Shown: positions 36,320-47,153 of the stretch, piece by piece
Numbering within the stretch: position 1 is the first letter of the stretch
Layout: the number at the start of each line of letters is the position of its first letter
Assembly: GCA_030704615.1 (NCBI GenBank)
Contig: CM060733.1
Span: forward strand, 1,242,001-1,306,000
Length of the DNA: 64,000 bases
Direction of reading: 5' to 3'
Source: Takakia lepidozioides
Taxonomy: Eukaryota > Streptophyta > Takakiopsida > Takakiales > Takakiaceae
Position numbers and translations under genes: made by a program
Notes under the pieces: generated by a model
Told to the model about the DNA's origin: nothing
The model's database searches: none
The model's input: the letters and a program-made list of their open reading frames with translations, nothing else

Positions 36320-37120
36320 CTAGTCGTTTTAATCTAATTCCGGCCGTTAGGCATTTATCTGTAAATCCATTTACTCCATTGTATAGTCCGTGCATATGTC
36401 TATGTCTTGCTAATTGCAAATAAGTCCATAATTTGTCGTTGGGTACAAAGTACCATGAACGAGCTAGTCTATTTCTTTCTTAGGAACACATCCCCCGTGT
36501 TGTGAAAACAGCTATCATCCGCAGGTGGAGTCTCTGCAGCCGTGACTCGAGGAGCAGCACGAGGTGCAGATGTGGAGTTGGATCCATAGCGTGGGGAGGC
36601 AAGCCGTCAGGCTAAGCTTCCTCAGTCATTCACATTGGCGGAGACAGTGTCGACGCCATCCATGGCACCTAGTTCTCGCCCGACTGTTACCGAGGCGGAG
36701 GTTACTATGCCATTGGGGAGAGCTACACGGGTAGTACCACTACCTAGTGTTGCCAAGGCTATGGCAGCTAGTGTGCTGTTGGGAGTGGCCACATCTGTGT
36801 GCCAGGCTCCATTGTTCTCGGCTACCATGATTGCGGGGTAGCAAACAATTTACATCCCCACCCAACTGTGAGGCACTTGAAGGTGAGTTTACAAGCCCAA
36901 ATAGAGAGAGACAGAAGAGAGCATGTATATAACATTTATAATATGTTGAGAGATGATAACACTGCAGGTGGAAAAAATCCTATAGTAAATTATCTGCTCT
37001 AAATCTGTCAGTGTGACATAAGTGTCAATTGCTGAGTCTGAATTAGATAGTAGTGATGAGGAAGGTGACCAGCCCCCATGAGGACAAGGACTCCACTGAA
37101 GAATCCTCACTAGGAGCTTT
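36320..37120. other. No feature recognised
   Basis: Includes an Ala/Thr/Val-rich stretch open on both strands at 36.62-36.84 kb, a sign of composition rather than coding. No domain is seen. Confidence 0.3.
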
Positions 37121-37179
37121 GTTTCCACCTTGTTTGAACTTTTTCACTGTTCTATCTATGCTAGTCATTTGGGAGTCTC

Positions 37180-37490
37180 TAAAACTGTCAAGCGATTGCA
37201 AGAGAAGTATCTACTATCACTGGAAGGGCATACAGAGGGAAATATCCGATTTCATTGCTAAGTGTGTTATTTATAAGTCAAAAACTTTGCTGCCTGGAAC
37301 CCAAGCTCATCTTCCCTTACAACCAATCATGGTTACTTAATCTTTTGCCAGGTTGGTCTTGATTTAGTTGGACCTTTAAAACCCACGACCAAGGCAATAG
37401 TTACATTGTTGTGGCTATTGAGTACCTGTCAAAATCAGTTGAAATCCGACCATTGGTTGCTAAGGACATCGATGAGGTGGGATGGAGCTC
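37180..37490 (+). pseudogene. Ty3/gypsy integrase N-terminal half (zinc-binding region and start of core), decayed
   Basis: On plus: YHWKGIQREISDFIAKCVI matches the end of the HHCC zinc region, although the second Cys of the expected CxxC is changed. Then GLDLVGPLKPTTK and, after a frameshift, YIVVAIEYLSKSVEIRPL match the start of the catalytic core with its first Asp. The match stops at about 37490. The continuation of the same protein is found on the opposite strand beginning at about 39465. Confidence 0.7.
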
Positions 37491-37494
37491 ATGG

Positions 37495-38295
37495 GACGGC
37501 TCCCTGTGAATTGATTGCATTGAGTTCTGAAATGCATGTGTCAGGTTGCAGGCCCACCACAACATGCTGCATGCACTTTTGATAGAGATGTTGACATTCA
37601 CACCTCCGTTACCTGGTGTCCCCTTGCACGCTGTAAAGCCAGATTCTGACATCAAGGGTTATTCCCCTTCCTTGAAAAAAGGATGTCAGCTCAGTAGAGC
37701 ATGCTAGCCAGGAAGAAGGGATGTATCGACGAGGACCTCAAGATATTAAGGAAAGCATTACAGTTCATCCAACTCAGTCGTGTTCATCCATAGTACATGC
37801 ACAAATGATTAACATCAGAGTACACCGGTCACCTTAGGCTTCCAGCTCGCTGCTATATATGATCCCAAATTGTAATCACAATAGCCAGCTTGGCTTCCTC
37901 TGATTGCTTTCCCAAGTTTTATCCAAGTGCCCATACATAGGATGCCACGTTGTTTGATTAGAGATAAGCTAGCTGTTTACGAGAGGACAATTTATTTTAT
38001 TCTTCACAGGAGTGCCAGCACATTGTAATAGCTTCATCCTAATCCATTTATTGCTGGGAAATGTCTAGGTGAGTAGAATCAATGCCATCACATATGTAAA
38101 GCCTCCCGCCACGCAGAGTTGCGAGCTCGGCCAGCGAGCAGATCAAACGTGGGAAAAATCCCATCTAGACAAAGTGAATCCTGAGGAATGTCATGGTGAA
38201 TAAATCAAATCAAATCCAATCCAGACCAATGTCACCAAAAAAGTTATGTATCAACTAGTCTGATTCTAAAGATGATCTACTACGTTTCCTAGGAG
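37495..38295. other. Spacer between the two halves of the split gypsy integrase, no gene recognised
   Basis: No coding match was seen. This interval and the array to its right separate the plus- and minus-strand integrase halves. Confidence 0.3.
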
Positions 38296-38299
38296 TCAA

Positions 38300-39000
38300 A
38301 ACAATATGGCGAGTTTCTACATTAAGGTAGGTCAGGTCGAATTGACGTTGAGAAGGAACCAACTGGTCTTCAATAAGATATGGACCATCAATCCCAACTT
38401 GGCTTTAGACACCTGCTTGCCGGGCTGCAACCTAACACACACAGTTTGGCCATCACGAAACTCTTGGAATAGACAACCCAACATGGTGATTTTCTACATT
38501 ACGGTAGGTCAAGTCGAATTGACGTTGAGAAGGAACCAACTGGTCTTCAATAAGATATGGACCATCAATCCTCAACTTGGCTTTAGACACCTGCTTGCCG
38601 GGCTGCAACCTGACACACACAGTTTGGCCAACACGAAACTCTTGGAATAGACAACCCAACATGGCGATTTTCTACATTAAGGCAGGTCACGTCGAATTGA
38701 CGTTGAGAAGGAACCAACTGGTCTTCAATAAGATATGGACATCAATCCTCAACTTGGCTTTAGACCCCTGCTTGCCGGGATGACACACACAGTTTGGCCA
38801 ACACAAAACTCTAGAAATAGACAACCCAACATGGCGATTTTCTACATTAAGGCAGGTCAGGTCAAATTGATGTTGAACCAACTGGTCTTCAATAAGATAT
38901 GGACCATCAATCCTCAACTTGGCTTTAGACACCTGCTTGCCGGGCTGCAACCTGACACACAAAGTTTGGCCAACACGAAACTCAGCTTGGTATAGACAAC
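38300..39000 (-). repeat. Four tandem copies (about 170-178 bp) of a gypsy integrase C-terminal segment
   Basis: Four head-to-tail units, with the shared TTCTACATTA at about 38315, 38492, 38670 and 38840. On minus each unit encodes a version of VRLQPGKQVSKAKLRIDGPY, the barrel-like domain after the integrase core in Ty3/gypsy elements. The first is truncated on its left and the last lacks a few codons. The most upstream unit continues into the integrase core at 39.0-39.47 kb. Confidence 0.85.
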
Positions 39001-39465
39001 CTTGCGGTCGTAATGCTTGGCTTGAACCACCTGCGCAATCTGAATATTATGTTTAGCAGTTTCTAGCAAACTACACGAGAAAGAAAGACATCCCATACCA
39101 CGGGTTCTTGTACCTAAGCCTGAAGAACTGGAACATATAAAGGTGTATGAGGCTTGCGGCCATAGTGTAGTTCAAATGGAGAGAGACGAGTGCTAGCATG
39201 GACAGAGGTTCTGTACGCAAAGATTAATACTATAGGCAGCGTAATATCCCACTCCTCGGTCAAGGCACCATTTTATTCCAGGAGCTGGCACATAGTCTTG
39301 TTGAAACATTCAGTGAGCCCATTGCATTGGGGGTTGTATGGAGTAGTCAGTCGATGCTTAATACCCATGTTGAAACATACAACCTCCATCAACTGATTGT
39401 AGAATTCGGTACCTTGGTCAGTAAGGATTTCGGCAGGGCGGCCATGGCGTAGGATGATTTCATCA
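39000..39465 (-). pseudogene. Ty3/gypsy integrase core, C-terminal half, decayed
   Basis: On minus: FDEIILRHGRPAEILTDQGT (second catalytic Asp), then TTPYNPNAMG and, after a frameshift, the segment leading to the catalytic Glu. VHASTRLSPFELHYGRKPH and KHYDRKVVYTKL follow. Frameshifts and stops interrupt it. It begins where the plus-strand half at 37490 ends. Confidence 0.85.
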
Positions 39466-39682
39466 AATTATGGGGTTGCACTACAGACGCGCTGACTCGC
39501 GGCCAGGCCCTGCCGCCCTATACATGAAAGTGCTAAGCTTAGCAGCCCATTTTTGTCCCTTTCTTCCATATGGTTGGCCGGTAAAATGGAAGGCTACTCT
39601 AAGAGTACCGGGCCATTTTTGTCGGTTCCCTCCCTTAAACGGTGGGCCGGGTACATGGATTATTAGTAGATTGAACACACAA

Positions 39683-40278
39683 GGTGGTATATGCCAGTGT
39701 TGGACTGGTATCGTATTTTGAACACACCAGGCTGGTACTGGTATATAGGCCTCCGGCCAATTGTGATACCAGGGGAGGTACTGGTATTGGCAAAAATCTG
39801 AGATTTGGATACCATGGTGGTATCAATAATACTTGATTGGTGTGGTGTTTTACGGGTATCAATAGCAAGAGTTTTTAGAAATCGATACCAGGGTATTATC
39901 AATACTGGTCTGGTATAAAAAAAAAACTCATGATATGTTAAATATTGAAAGGCCCACTTCTCATATAAATGTGTACAAGCATGCTTCTCATTGATTTTAT
40001 TCCTCAAAGTATTCCTCAAGTTCCTCAAAGTATTGATACCTAGGTTTTCCTCACAAAATATGGATATGGTACTGGTATCAGGTACCAAATTTTCAACCAC
40101 CTACCAGACTGGTAGGGTATCGTCCACAGTATTAGGAAGCAGATACTAGGTCAATATGGGTATATGCTAGGTAGTGGCTTGAGGTGATACCAGATTGGTC
40201 TGGTACTTCATACCAGTATACATACCAGTATTGATACCAGTTTCTTATCGGTATACCAGTCCAACAGTGGTATGTACC
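39683..40278. mobile_element. Terminal-inverted-repeat element (MITE-like), about 600 bp
   Basis: The left end contains TGTTGGACTGGTAT and the right end its reverse complement, ATACCAGTCCAACA. About 26 bp at each end are inverted repeats with few mismatches. The interior is unusual: it is full of GGTAT/ATACC and CTGGTAT/ATACCAG words on both strands. No open frame is conserved. I could not identify a clear target-site duplication. Confidence 0.65.
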
Positions 40279-40384
40279 CATTACCACTTGGCTACAACTT
40301 CCAGATTACTTCATTGTCTAAATTGCAAAATCGTGCCTACTCATGCTCCGGGCCAACCCCGCCTACGCCATATTATGTGCCCCT

Positions 40385-40485
40385 AAATCATAGAGCCCAC
40401 CCCCCAAAGGGGACAGTAGTCGAAAGGTGAAGTGACTCTTAGTTACGCCGGCTTTGGCCGGAGTCTTCCCTCTCTCGGCCCCTAA
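40385..40485 (+). repeat. SINE-tail repeat (family C), copy
   Basis: Reads GAGCCCACCCCCCAAAGGGG, GGTGAAGTGACTCTTAGTTA, CGCCGGCTTTGGCCGGAGTC, CT-rich end. Same order as the copies at 28.84 and 60.50 kb. Confidence 0.75.
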
Positions 40486-40529
40486 ATCGAGATTTTTGTG
40501 ATGAGATATCGCCACGTTTCAAAAATGAA

Positions 40530-41100
40530 TGGCCCATACTTGCACCTTTACCGTCCTGGAAGGATCCCTCTAGGAATCATTCCGCCTCACTAGCTTTGAC
40601 AGAGGTCACTGATTTAGAATTTGCATGAAGGAACACATAAGCTCAAATTCATGTAAGGTGTCTGGAGAATGACAATTCAATGTCTTGTGTGTGAGATCTA
40701 GGTGCGTGGGATAGATTGGCTGCAAAAGTGCTCTAACCACCAAGTTGATTTCCTGTGGGCAGGTCTGGTCGCAAGGGTTCAGGCCTGGGAGCTATTTTTG
40801 GCATTGATGGTCTACGTGCGTTTGTTCAACCAAAGGGGATCTTTCTGCAGAATCTCATGGCATAATTATGTGGTTAAGGTTCATATCTTTGATGAGAGTT
40901 TGATTGGGATTAATCTATTTTAAACCCTTCTATGTGCAGGCACTTCTGTCCCACATATGGTCACAGCGTGTCAGTGGATGTCAACCCAAAATCTTGGGTC
41001 AATCTACTGCCGACTGCTGCCGCTTGCCCATGCGGCCTATACTTGCACCTTAACCTGGAAAGATCCCTCTAGGAATCATTCCGCCTCATCAGCAGTCCCA
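40530..41100 (+). repeat. Direct repeat pair flanking about 500 bp
   Basis: TACTTGCACCTTTACCGTCC at about 40.53 kb and TACTTGCACCTTAACCTGGA at about 41.04 kb both lead into the identical GATCCCTCTAGGAATCATTC. The intervening sequence has no recognised gene. This could be a short duplication or the ends of a small element. Confidence 0.5.
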
Positions 41101-41214
41101 TGCCAACAACCTTTTGGAAAGGGTTGTTGGCGCAGTTTGGCGGGACGTTGAAAGACGTGTTAAATCTATGTCGTCTCACGTAAAAACGTAAAAACATAAA
41201 AACCTGATGTCATT

Positions 41215-41425
41215 GGACATGGGGTCGTATTATAGCTTCCACCCAACGGTTCAGAGGGTTTGGCCTTTCACTTGTCAAGGGAGTTTGCCACATTGCACCA
41301 CGTGGCAAGTTGTTTTTGGCTATCGTAGCTCTGATAGCGACATCTGGGGTTTGTGGCCCCACTAATACTCCCCCATTCCAATTACGTTCCATAATGGACA
41401 CCGGTTGACCCTGCTCACGGCCCCG
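41215..41425 (+). repeat. Dispersed repeat R, copy 1, with a conserved minus-strand reading frame
   Basis: About 200 bp, closely similar to 59750-59955 in the same orientation (GGTCGTATTATAGCTTCCAC, then CGTAGCTCTGATAGCGACAT, then CACCGGTTGACC). On minus both copies encode PDVAIRATIAK, a short variable part, then RWVEAIIRPH. The family is not recognised. Confidence 0.7.
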
Positions 41426-41629
41426 CCGCTCGCCGGGTCAGCCCGGTGGCCATTAGTACCTAATTTTCCCTTTGTTTGTAAGCATACAAAATCACGTCAA
41501 GTTTTCACGCAGAGGAAGGCCCTGAGTGGAGGGCCGAGAATCCAGCTAGGCCCCACACGAGGGGCCTTCCCCTCCTATGCTCCTGCAGAAGCTGCCCACG
41601 CAGATTCCGGCACTGATGGGCTGACTCGT

Positions 41630-41770
41630 CGCCCACGTCACGTCAGAGATGACGTACAACCGTGACGTCTTCTGTGACGCTGGCAGTCCGTGCAATGTCG
41701 GAACCGTACAAACGTGGCAGTGACGTCGTCCGCTGGATTTGAGCACGTGTGCTCTGGCCCGGCCCGGCTC
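41630..41770. promoter_or_regulatory. Cluster of TGACG and ACGTG core motifs upstream of the ERF gene
   Basis: Within about 140 bp there are repeated ACGT-core sites in both orientations: CACGTCACGTCA, GATGACGTAC, CGTGACGTC, AACGTGGC, GTGACGTCGTC and GCACGTGTGC. Such sites are bound by plant bZIP factors (as-1/TGA and ABRE/G-box types). It lies 1.4 kb upstream of the ERF reading frame in a GC-rich block (41.4-41.95 kb). Regulation of that gene is inference. Confidence 0.35.
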
Positions 41771-41989
41771 CACGGCCCGGGTCCTCGGAAAGGGCAGCCG
41801 CGGCAGCGAACGGGTGGCCCTGGGACAGCCCGGGCAGTGTGGCCCACGCAAGCCTGCTTGACCCGGCACGTCCTCTCAGTCAACGGTCAACCCCCGACCG
41901 GGTGCCCGGTCTTGACGACGCATCGCCGGTTTTAGGGCCCCCGCCCGTTCTCGGTGTCCTTCCGTGGAACTTACTGGAAGGTTCTTAAG

Positions 41990-43160
41990 AACCGGCTCTC
42001 TTTTGTTTTGCTTACTCTTTATTCATATTTGTGTTTTCTAATTTCCACGTTTTCTACAAATATGTGTCTTTTTTCCTATTGCACAGAGTCGAGGTCACGT
42101 GACCAGTGACAACCGATACAACTTCAAGCACATAGTTATATGGTTTAAGTGCCCACATCCAATTCAATAAATTTAGGGCTCAAACGCTCAAACCAGCCAC
42201 CAAATTAGGGATCGAGGAAGGATGAAAGTTCGTCCGTTTTTGTGTGCCTCAACTTTTTGTGGATAGTTTGTCTATCTAATTTCTTACTGTTTTGCTAGTA
42301 TGTTTGGATGATAAAGTAGACCTATCGTACCCACAATCATCCAATTGGATGATTAATTCATCCTGAGGACGTCTTGTGGGGATCAAAATCATGAAACACA
42401 TTTTCAAAGTTTTATTCTTGAGGTAAAATTTCATTCTTATTTTTTTCATTGGTACGCTTATGATGAACAAACAAATGATGAAAAAGTTAAGAATGAAAAA
42501 ATATATATATATATATATTAAGGGGCCACCATTACATGTATGGATTAGAACGCCTAAGTGTCTAGCGACGTTAGATGAGTTAGCGTAAATAAGAGCCTCT
42601 TTGGTCTGCGGGTGCTGTCCCTTTGCGGGGTGGGCTGTATCACTAACATGGGGAAGGTAGAACAGGATGAAGGCACCCATGTCTCTTTGGGCATTGAGGA
42701 GCCAACAAAGCCTTGCACCCCGCAGTCATAACGGACAAGCTCCCCCCCCAACAACCCTCTGCGACCCGTGGTATTGTTGGGCCACGTCATCTGACCCCTG
42801 CCTTGGCAGGCCCCATGGCTTGACCCCTGAGTAGACCGGATCTACCGGCGGCTTCGCATACTGACAGGTGTCAGTGTAATTTATAACTTACCTGGCAGGT
42901 TATAGTCGGATTAGTTAAAAAAACGTAGTTACTGGTAAGTAAGATGGATTAGAGGTGGTTAATGAGAGAGGATGGAGCGATATACTTAGCAGATGCATTC
43001 TTCGCCAGGTCCGTCCGAGCTTGACTGAAGATACTTGCCCAGAAACCAGAAATATGAGAACACTGAGGTGTCAAGGAAGATGGAGGAAGAGCCGACGGTA
43101 GCTTCTGCGCAGGAGTTGTCTGCTGTTGAATATGAAATGAAATGTTCGTTATAAAGTAGG
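41990..43160. other. Upstream region of the ERF gene
   Basis: AT-rich with an (AT) run at about 42501-42520; no gene recognised. A TTATAAAG box lies at about 43149-43156, just before the longest ERF frame, which argues that transcription may begin within that frame. Confidence 0.35.
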
Positions 43161-43163
43161 TAC

Positions 43164-45482
43164 ATGTTTGAGGTAGAGGAGAGAAGCGGGAGATTGTTAG
43201 AAAAGCTAGACACTAGGAGGAGGATTGAGGAAGAGAGAGAGAGAGAGAGAGAGGCATTACAACACGCTGAGAATCGGAAAGCGACTGGGTCGAGGAGGAT
43301 AAAACATCGAGCTTGCGACTGCAGACGGAGAGAGAGGGCCCGAGTGCCCGAAACTAACTTCAGAGGAAGAAATCCAGGGCAGTGTGACAGTGCAACAACG
43401 TCTACTGGGATGCGCACAGCCGATACTATGTTTATGGGACTGCATTTGCGGATGCTGGATGACAGGGAGAACCGAATGTGTGACGATTGGGGCGTTGAAC
43501 AACTCTCAGTGGAAAGTGGTGAGCTTGAACACGTCGAGGACCAGATCCTGCGTGATAATCTGAGTTATCCTCTTTCAAACAACAGTTTTCCGACCGTAGC
43601 GCACGCTGCCACCTTTCCACAGCTGGGCAATACCACTAGCATCAACATTCCAGCTCTGGCGGAACCTCTTGCATCCCCTGTATTCACTTACTCAAACTCT
43701 GGGTCAGTCTCGGATTCTCTCCCTTCCTCTTTTACTGACAGAAATAGTGGGGTAGGTGGCAGCGGGGCAGTCTGCAACAAAGGTGGGGAGGAGGAGGTCT
43801 GTGGTAAAGATTCAAGGCTTCAGAGTGACCCGCTATCTACTAGCCATGGAATGCGGCAGCCAAGAGCCTGGATAATTGCAAAAAAGCTGAGGGGAATGTT
43901 TGGCGAGAAATTTGCTGAACGGTTTCGCGAGAAAATTGGGGAAGTAGTGAAGCAGGAGATAAGCGCCGGGAATCGGAGAGCAGTAAAGGTTGAGGACAGT
44001 GGCCTGTTGGAGGGATTTCATCAAGGCGAGATCTTCAACAGTGCATCGTCTGATGAGGGTGAATCAAAGCCTACGATGGCTAATGCATCGAAGCAAGAGA
44101 GCAATGCCAATGGTCGGCAGTGGACTTCTGTGACTGCCTGGCAGGAATTCGCGAACTGGTTAGCGATGGACAATGCAGCAAGCCCTACGGACAATGCACC
44201 GTTGCCGGAAACCAGCTCTCACTCGGGGGAGGAGACGAAGCTCTCCTCCCAGAACTGCCGCAGCAGCCAACCATTGCCAAGCCTTGCTCTTCCTTCCTCG
44301 AGAATGAACACCGAAAGTCTATCATATTACCGCGGTAGACTTTCCAAGAGAGAGGAACAGGCAGGTACTACTTCACATGAATTGGGCCCCCCGTGGGACT
44401 CGAAGCGTTTGTGTGAGACGCCCCCAAGCTTCAAAACGCATATCTTCACAGCAGGTGGCCCTCTCCCTCTCAATGAGAACGACTCTGAGGACATGCTGCT
44501 TTACGGAGTCCTCAAAGAGGCTGCTTGCACGCCAGCACCAACTTACCAGCCCCTTACTCCTCCTCGCACTCTCACGCCCCGTGTCAGGAATGCCTTCCCG
44601 GAAGCGGCTGCTATGGGAACGCCAAAGCGAGAACCACTCAAACCCTGCAACACCGTGGTCAGGCGCACCTCCCAAGCGCAGACGGACAAGAAGATTGCAG
44701 GAGCTGTACCTCTGAGTGGAGGCATAGCACCACCCAAACCACCACAGACTCATTACAGGGGAGTCAGACAGAGGCCCTGGGGGAAGTTTGCAGCTGAGAT
44801 TCGTGACTCTGCTCGCCATGGAGCCCGAGTTTGGCTCGGGACTTTCGACACCGCTGAGCAAGCAGCATTGGCCTATGACAGTGCGGCCCTCAAGATGAGA
44901 GGATGCCGAGCTCTTGTGAATTTCCCTCTGAAGGCTTCACTAGCTTCAGTAACCGCGACAAACAGTGTGAAATCTGGCACAACCATCCATGCAGCATCTT
45001 CACCTCCTGTTGAGAACTTCAGCAAGCAAAGTATGGATGGTAGTACTGCCGAGACAGACGCTCCAGCCGTGGCGCGATCCAACACACAATCGCGTGGCAC
45101 CCAGTTAAAGGCACAGGCTGTGGAGGAGGTCACAATCTCCAGGGATGAGCCAGCTTCCAAACCTGAGGGGGCCAAGAAGAGGTCCTTGGAGACCAGCGAG
45201 AAAATCTCTGAAGAGTCTTCCTCCAAGCAAGCGCGCACCGACTCCCTTAGCGAGCAGTCAACAATAATTTTGGCCGGACAGTCCAAATTACTCCAAGCAG
45301 AGGAGGACATTCCTCCCGCAGTGTGCTGGAAGCCACAGCCTATGGTTGTGGAAGTGCCCGACTTGGCTGACTACATGGAAGAGCTGCTTGCAGATGCAGG
45401 GACCCAGATGGACTCACTTCCAGCGTCTCCGTTTTCAGGATTCCATGAGGCCAATCTGGCACTCTTCCCCGAATTTTTGTAG
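43164..45482 (+). CDS. AP2/ERF-domain transcription factor, ERF type, with a long N-terminal extension
   Basis: Nuclear DNA-binding regulator expected to recognise GCC-box-type sites. The single exon is open for 772 codons. One AP2 domain lies at about residues 530-588: [19 protein letters not shown], then [19 protein letters not shown] and ALVNFP. Ala in AAEIRD and Asp in GTFDTAEQ are the ERF-type, not DREB-type, residues. Upstream, about 237-275 ([31 protein letters not shown]) is a basic amphipathic stretch that looks conserved. The C-terminus is acidic ([18 protein letters not shown]), a possible activation region. The first 82 codons span a GA microsatellite and look like 5' leader. ATG at 43410 ([10 protein letters not shown]) is a likely alternative start, giving 690 codons. 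Most ERFs are 150-400 aa, so this one is long. A polyadenylation-like AATAAA is at about 45762. Confidence 0.9.
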   Translation: MFEVEERSGRLLEKLDTRRRIEEEREREREALQHAENRKATGSRRIKHRACDCRRRERARVPETNFRGRNPGQCDSATTSTGMRTADTMFMGLHLRMLDDRENRMCDDWGVEQLSVESGELEHVEDQILRDNLSYPLSNNSFPTVAHAATFPQLGNTTSINIPALAEPLASPVFTYSNSGSVSDSLPSSFTDRNSGVGGSGAVCNKGGEEEVCGKDSRLQSDPLSTSHGMRQPRAWIIAKKLRGMFGEKFAERFREKIGEVVKQEISAGNRRAVKVEDSGLLEGFHQGEIFNSASSDEGESKPTMANASKQESNANGRQWTSVTAWQEFANWLAMDNAASPTDNAPLPETSSHSGEETKLSSQNCRSSQPLPSLALPSSRMNTESLSYYRGRLSKREEQAGTTSHELGPPWDSKRLCETPPSFKTHIFTAGGPLPLNENDSEDMLLYGVLKEAACTPAPTYQPLTPPRTLTPRVRNAFPEAAAMGTPKREPLKPCNTVVRRTSQAQTDKKIAGAVPLSGGIAPPKPPQTHYRGVRQRPWGKFAAEIRDSARHGARVWLGTFDTAEQAALAYDSAALKMRGCRALVNFPLKASLASVTATNSVKSGTTIHAASSPPVENFSKQSMDGSTAETDAPAVARSNTQSRGTQLKAQAVEEVTISRDEPASKPEGAKKRSLETSEKISEESSSKQARTDSLSEQSTIILAGQSKLLQAEEDIPPAVCWKPQPMVVEVPDLADYMEELLADAGTQMDSLPASPFSGFHEANLALFPEFL

Positions 45483-46425
45483 GCTGTACATTATCAGCGG
45501 GAATTTGCATTAATCTTTGCATGGAGCCGTAGATTTTTGAAACTCCGAAACTTGCTTAGTTTCTTGTTCATCTAGAGAAGCTCTTGACAACAGGAGTTCC
45601 TCGCCATTGTTGGACCATGCAGCGAGTGTAACATGTCTAGGTGAAAAATAAGCCTTGAGCCTTAGCATTCTTCACAGGGATTGTAGAAGCGTCAACACAT
45701 ACAGTGGTAGTGTATCAGACGCTCGTACTCACATTTCCTATGTACTGATCCCATCCTAATCAATAAACGGAGCAGCTCAATGTCAAGAAACGTTATGGTG
45801 TACATGTCGTCTGAGTTCAGCAGCTGTGTATTACATCCACAAGACTGCAGCTGAGTGAGATGTTGCTACCTTCATGGATTCAGCGACAGGTATCCTGACT
45901 AACATCAATAAGACTGTGACCATTTCCCATATTAACACAAGGAGCTTTTAGGACTTCCCCTCTATTGGGAAGAGGGTATGTTCCAATTTTTCCCTCCTTA
46001 GAGGCCCCTGACAAATGGAAAATAACAAAACCCTTAAAAAAACCCCTTTGGCACAGTTTATCAGAGGGAAACTTGGAGGGAAAGTGCAACATTCCAACCA
46101 TTAATCCCTTGCTATGAAAAGCTGGAGGGAAAGTTGAAGGGGGAAACTGTAAGAGGAAAAGATGAGTAGGGGGAAAATGTCCCAATCCCCTCTGTTGTGC
46201 TTATCAGGGATTTGTTTTCTTTGGTTAACATGGGGATTGCAGCCCTGGTTAACTTTATTATAAGACGTCCAGGGAAGTTTCCCCATGTGTTTCCATGGGC
46301 CCCTGGAGGTTATTTTTTCCTCCCTGTTCTAAAAATTCCCATTAATAAATTTCAGGGGCCCATATCCCCTGTTCTGCAAAAAACAATATATAGGGGTTTT
46401 CAAGTTGTGAAATGAAAATTTGGGA
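45483..46425. other. Intergenic region between the ERF gene and the LINE
   Basis: Contains the probable ERF 3' UTR to about 45.78 kb. Beyond that the sequence is rich in GGGAAA/TTTCCC words without a recognisable element. Confidence 0.4.
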
Positions 46426-47153
46426 GATTGAAGAATGGAGCAGCGGAGGAGCTCCGCAGTTTGCGGTGAGAGAGAGAGACCCCCAACGGTCTCTTCGTCT
46501 CTCTCGCTGCATCGCCTTCGCGACTGCTTCTGGTGTGGCTGTACAAACAGTCTTTCACGGATAACTCAATCCTAATACTTTTATTCTTTGCAGTTGCTTT
46601 AACAGATTTCCATTGCACTGTTTTTCATGCACTTGCTCACTCCTCTTGTCCTCTCATCATCCTTCTCTTTATCATCACCTTCACATCTAAAAATCATCAA
46701 ACGTCCTTCATTGTCCTGACCTCTATCTTAACTCCCTATCTATTAAGCGGCGCCATTCATCAGCTTCAGATCCCCCACACCTTAGCTGCCGCCGTCACCT
46801 TCAAGTCCTATAACTTTCACTCTGCCACCTGGTCGGCCCCCCAATCGCCCCCACCACCGCCACCCAAGCCCACATTGCTTCCTCACTTCTGAGTCAAGTT
46901 CTTCGCGTGAAATCTACACTGCTACCTCTACTCCTCGCTGGTGCCCGTGCCTGCTCCTCCTCAACCTCTTGCTATTCTTACAACGATGGGCCCCCTTAGC
47001 TCATCCCATCTCAGGAACGGCAACAAGCACTGGAAGCGCCCGCTATCAGGTCCCCCTAGATTCCCTCACGCTCTCCGTCCCCAGCCCTCCTCTGGGACGG
47101 GTTTCTTTCTGGCCCACCAGGCACAGTTATCCCTCCCGATTCACACGTAGCTG

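Noticed and set aside
38300-39000. CRISPR-like regular spacing
   Set aside because: Units are tandem and coding-derived with no unique spacers, and the genome is eukaryotic.
44373-44861. 162-codon ORF on minus
   Set aside because: Shadow of the ERF coding region, overlapping the AP2 domain codons.
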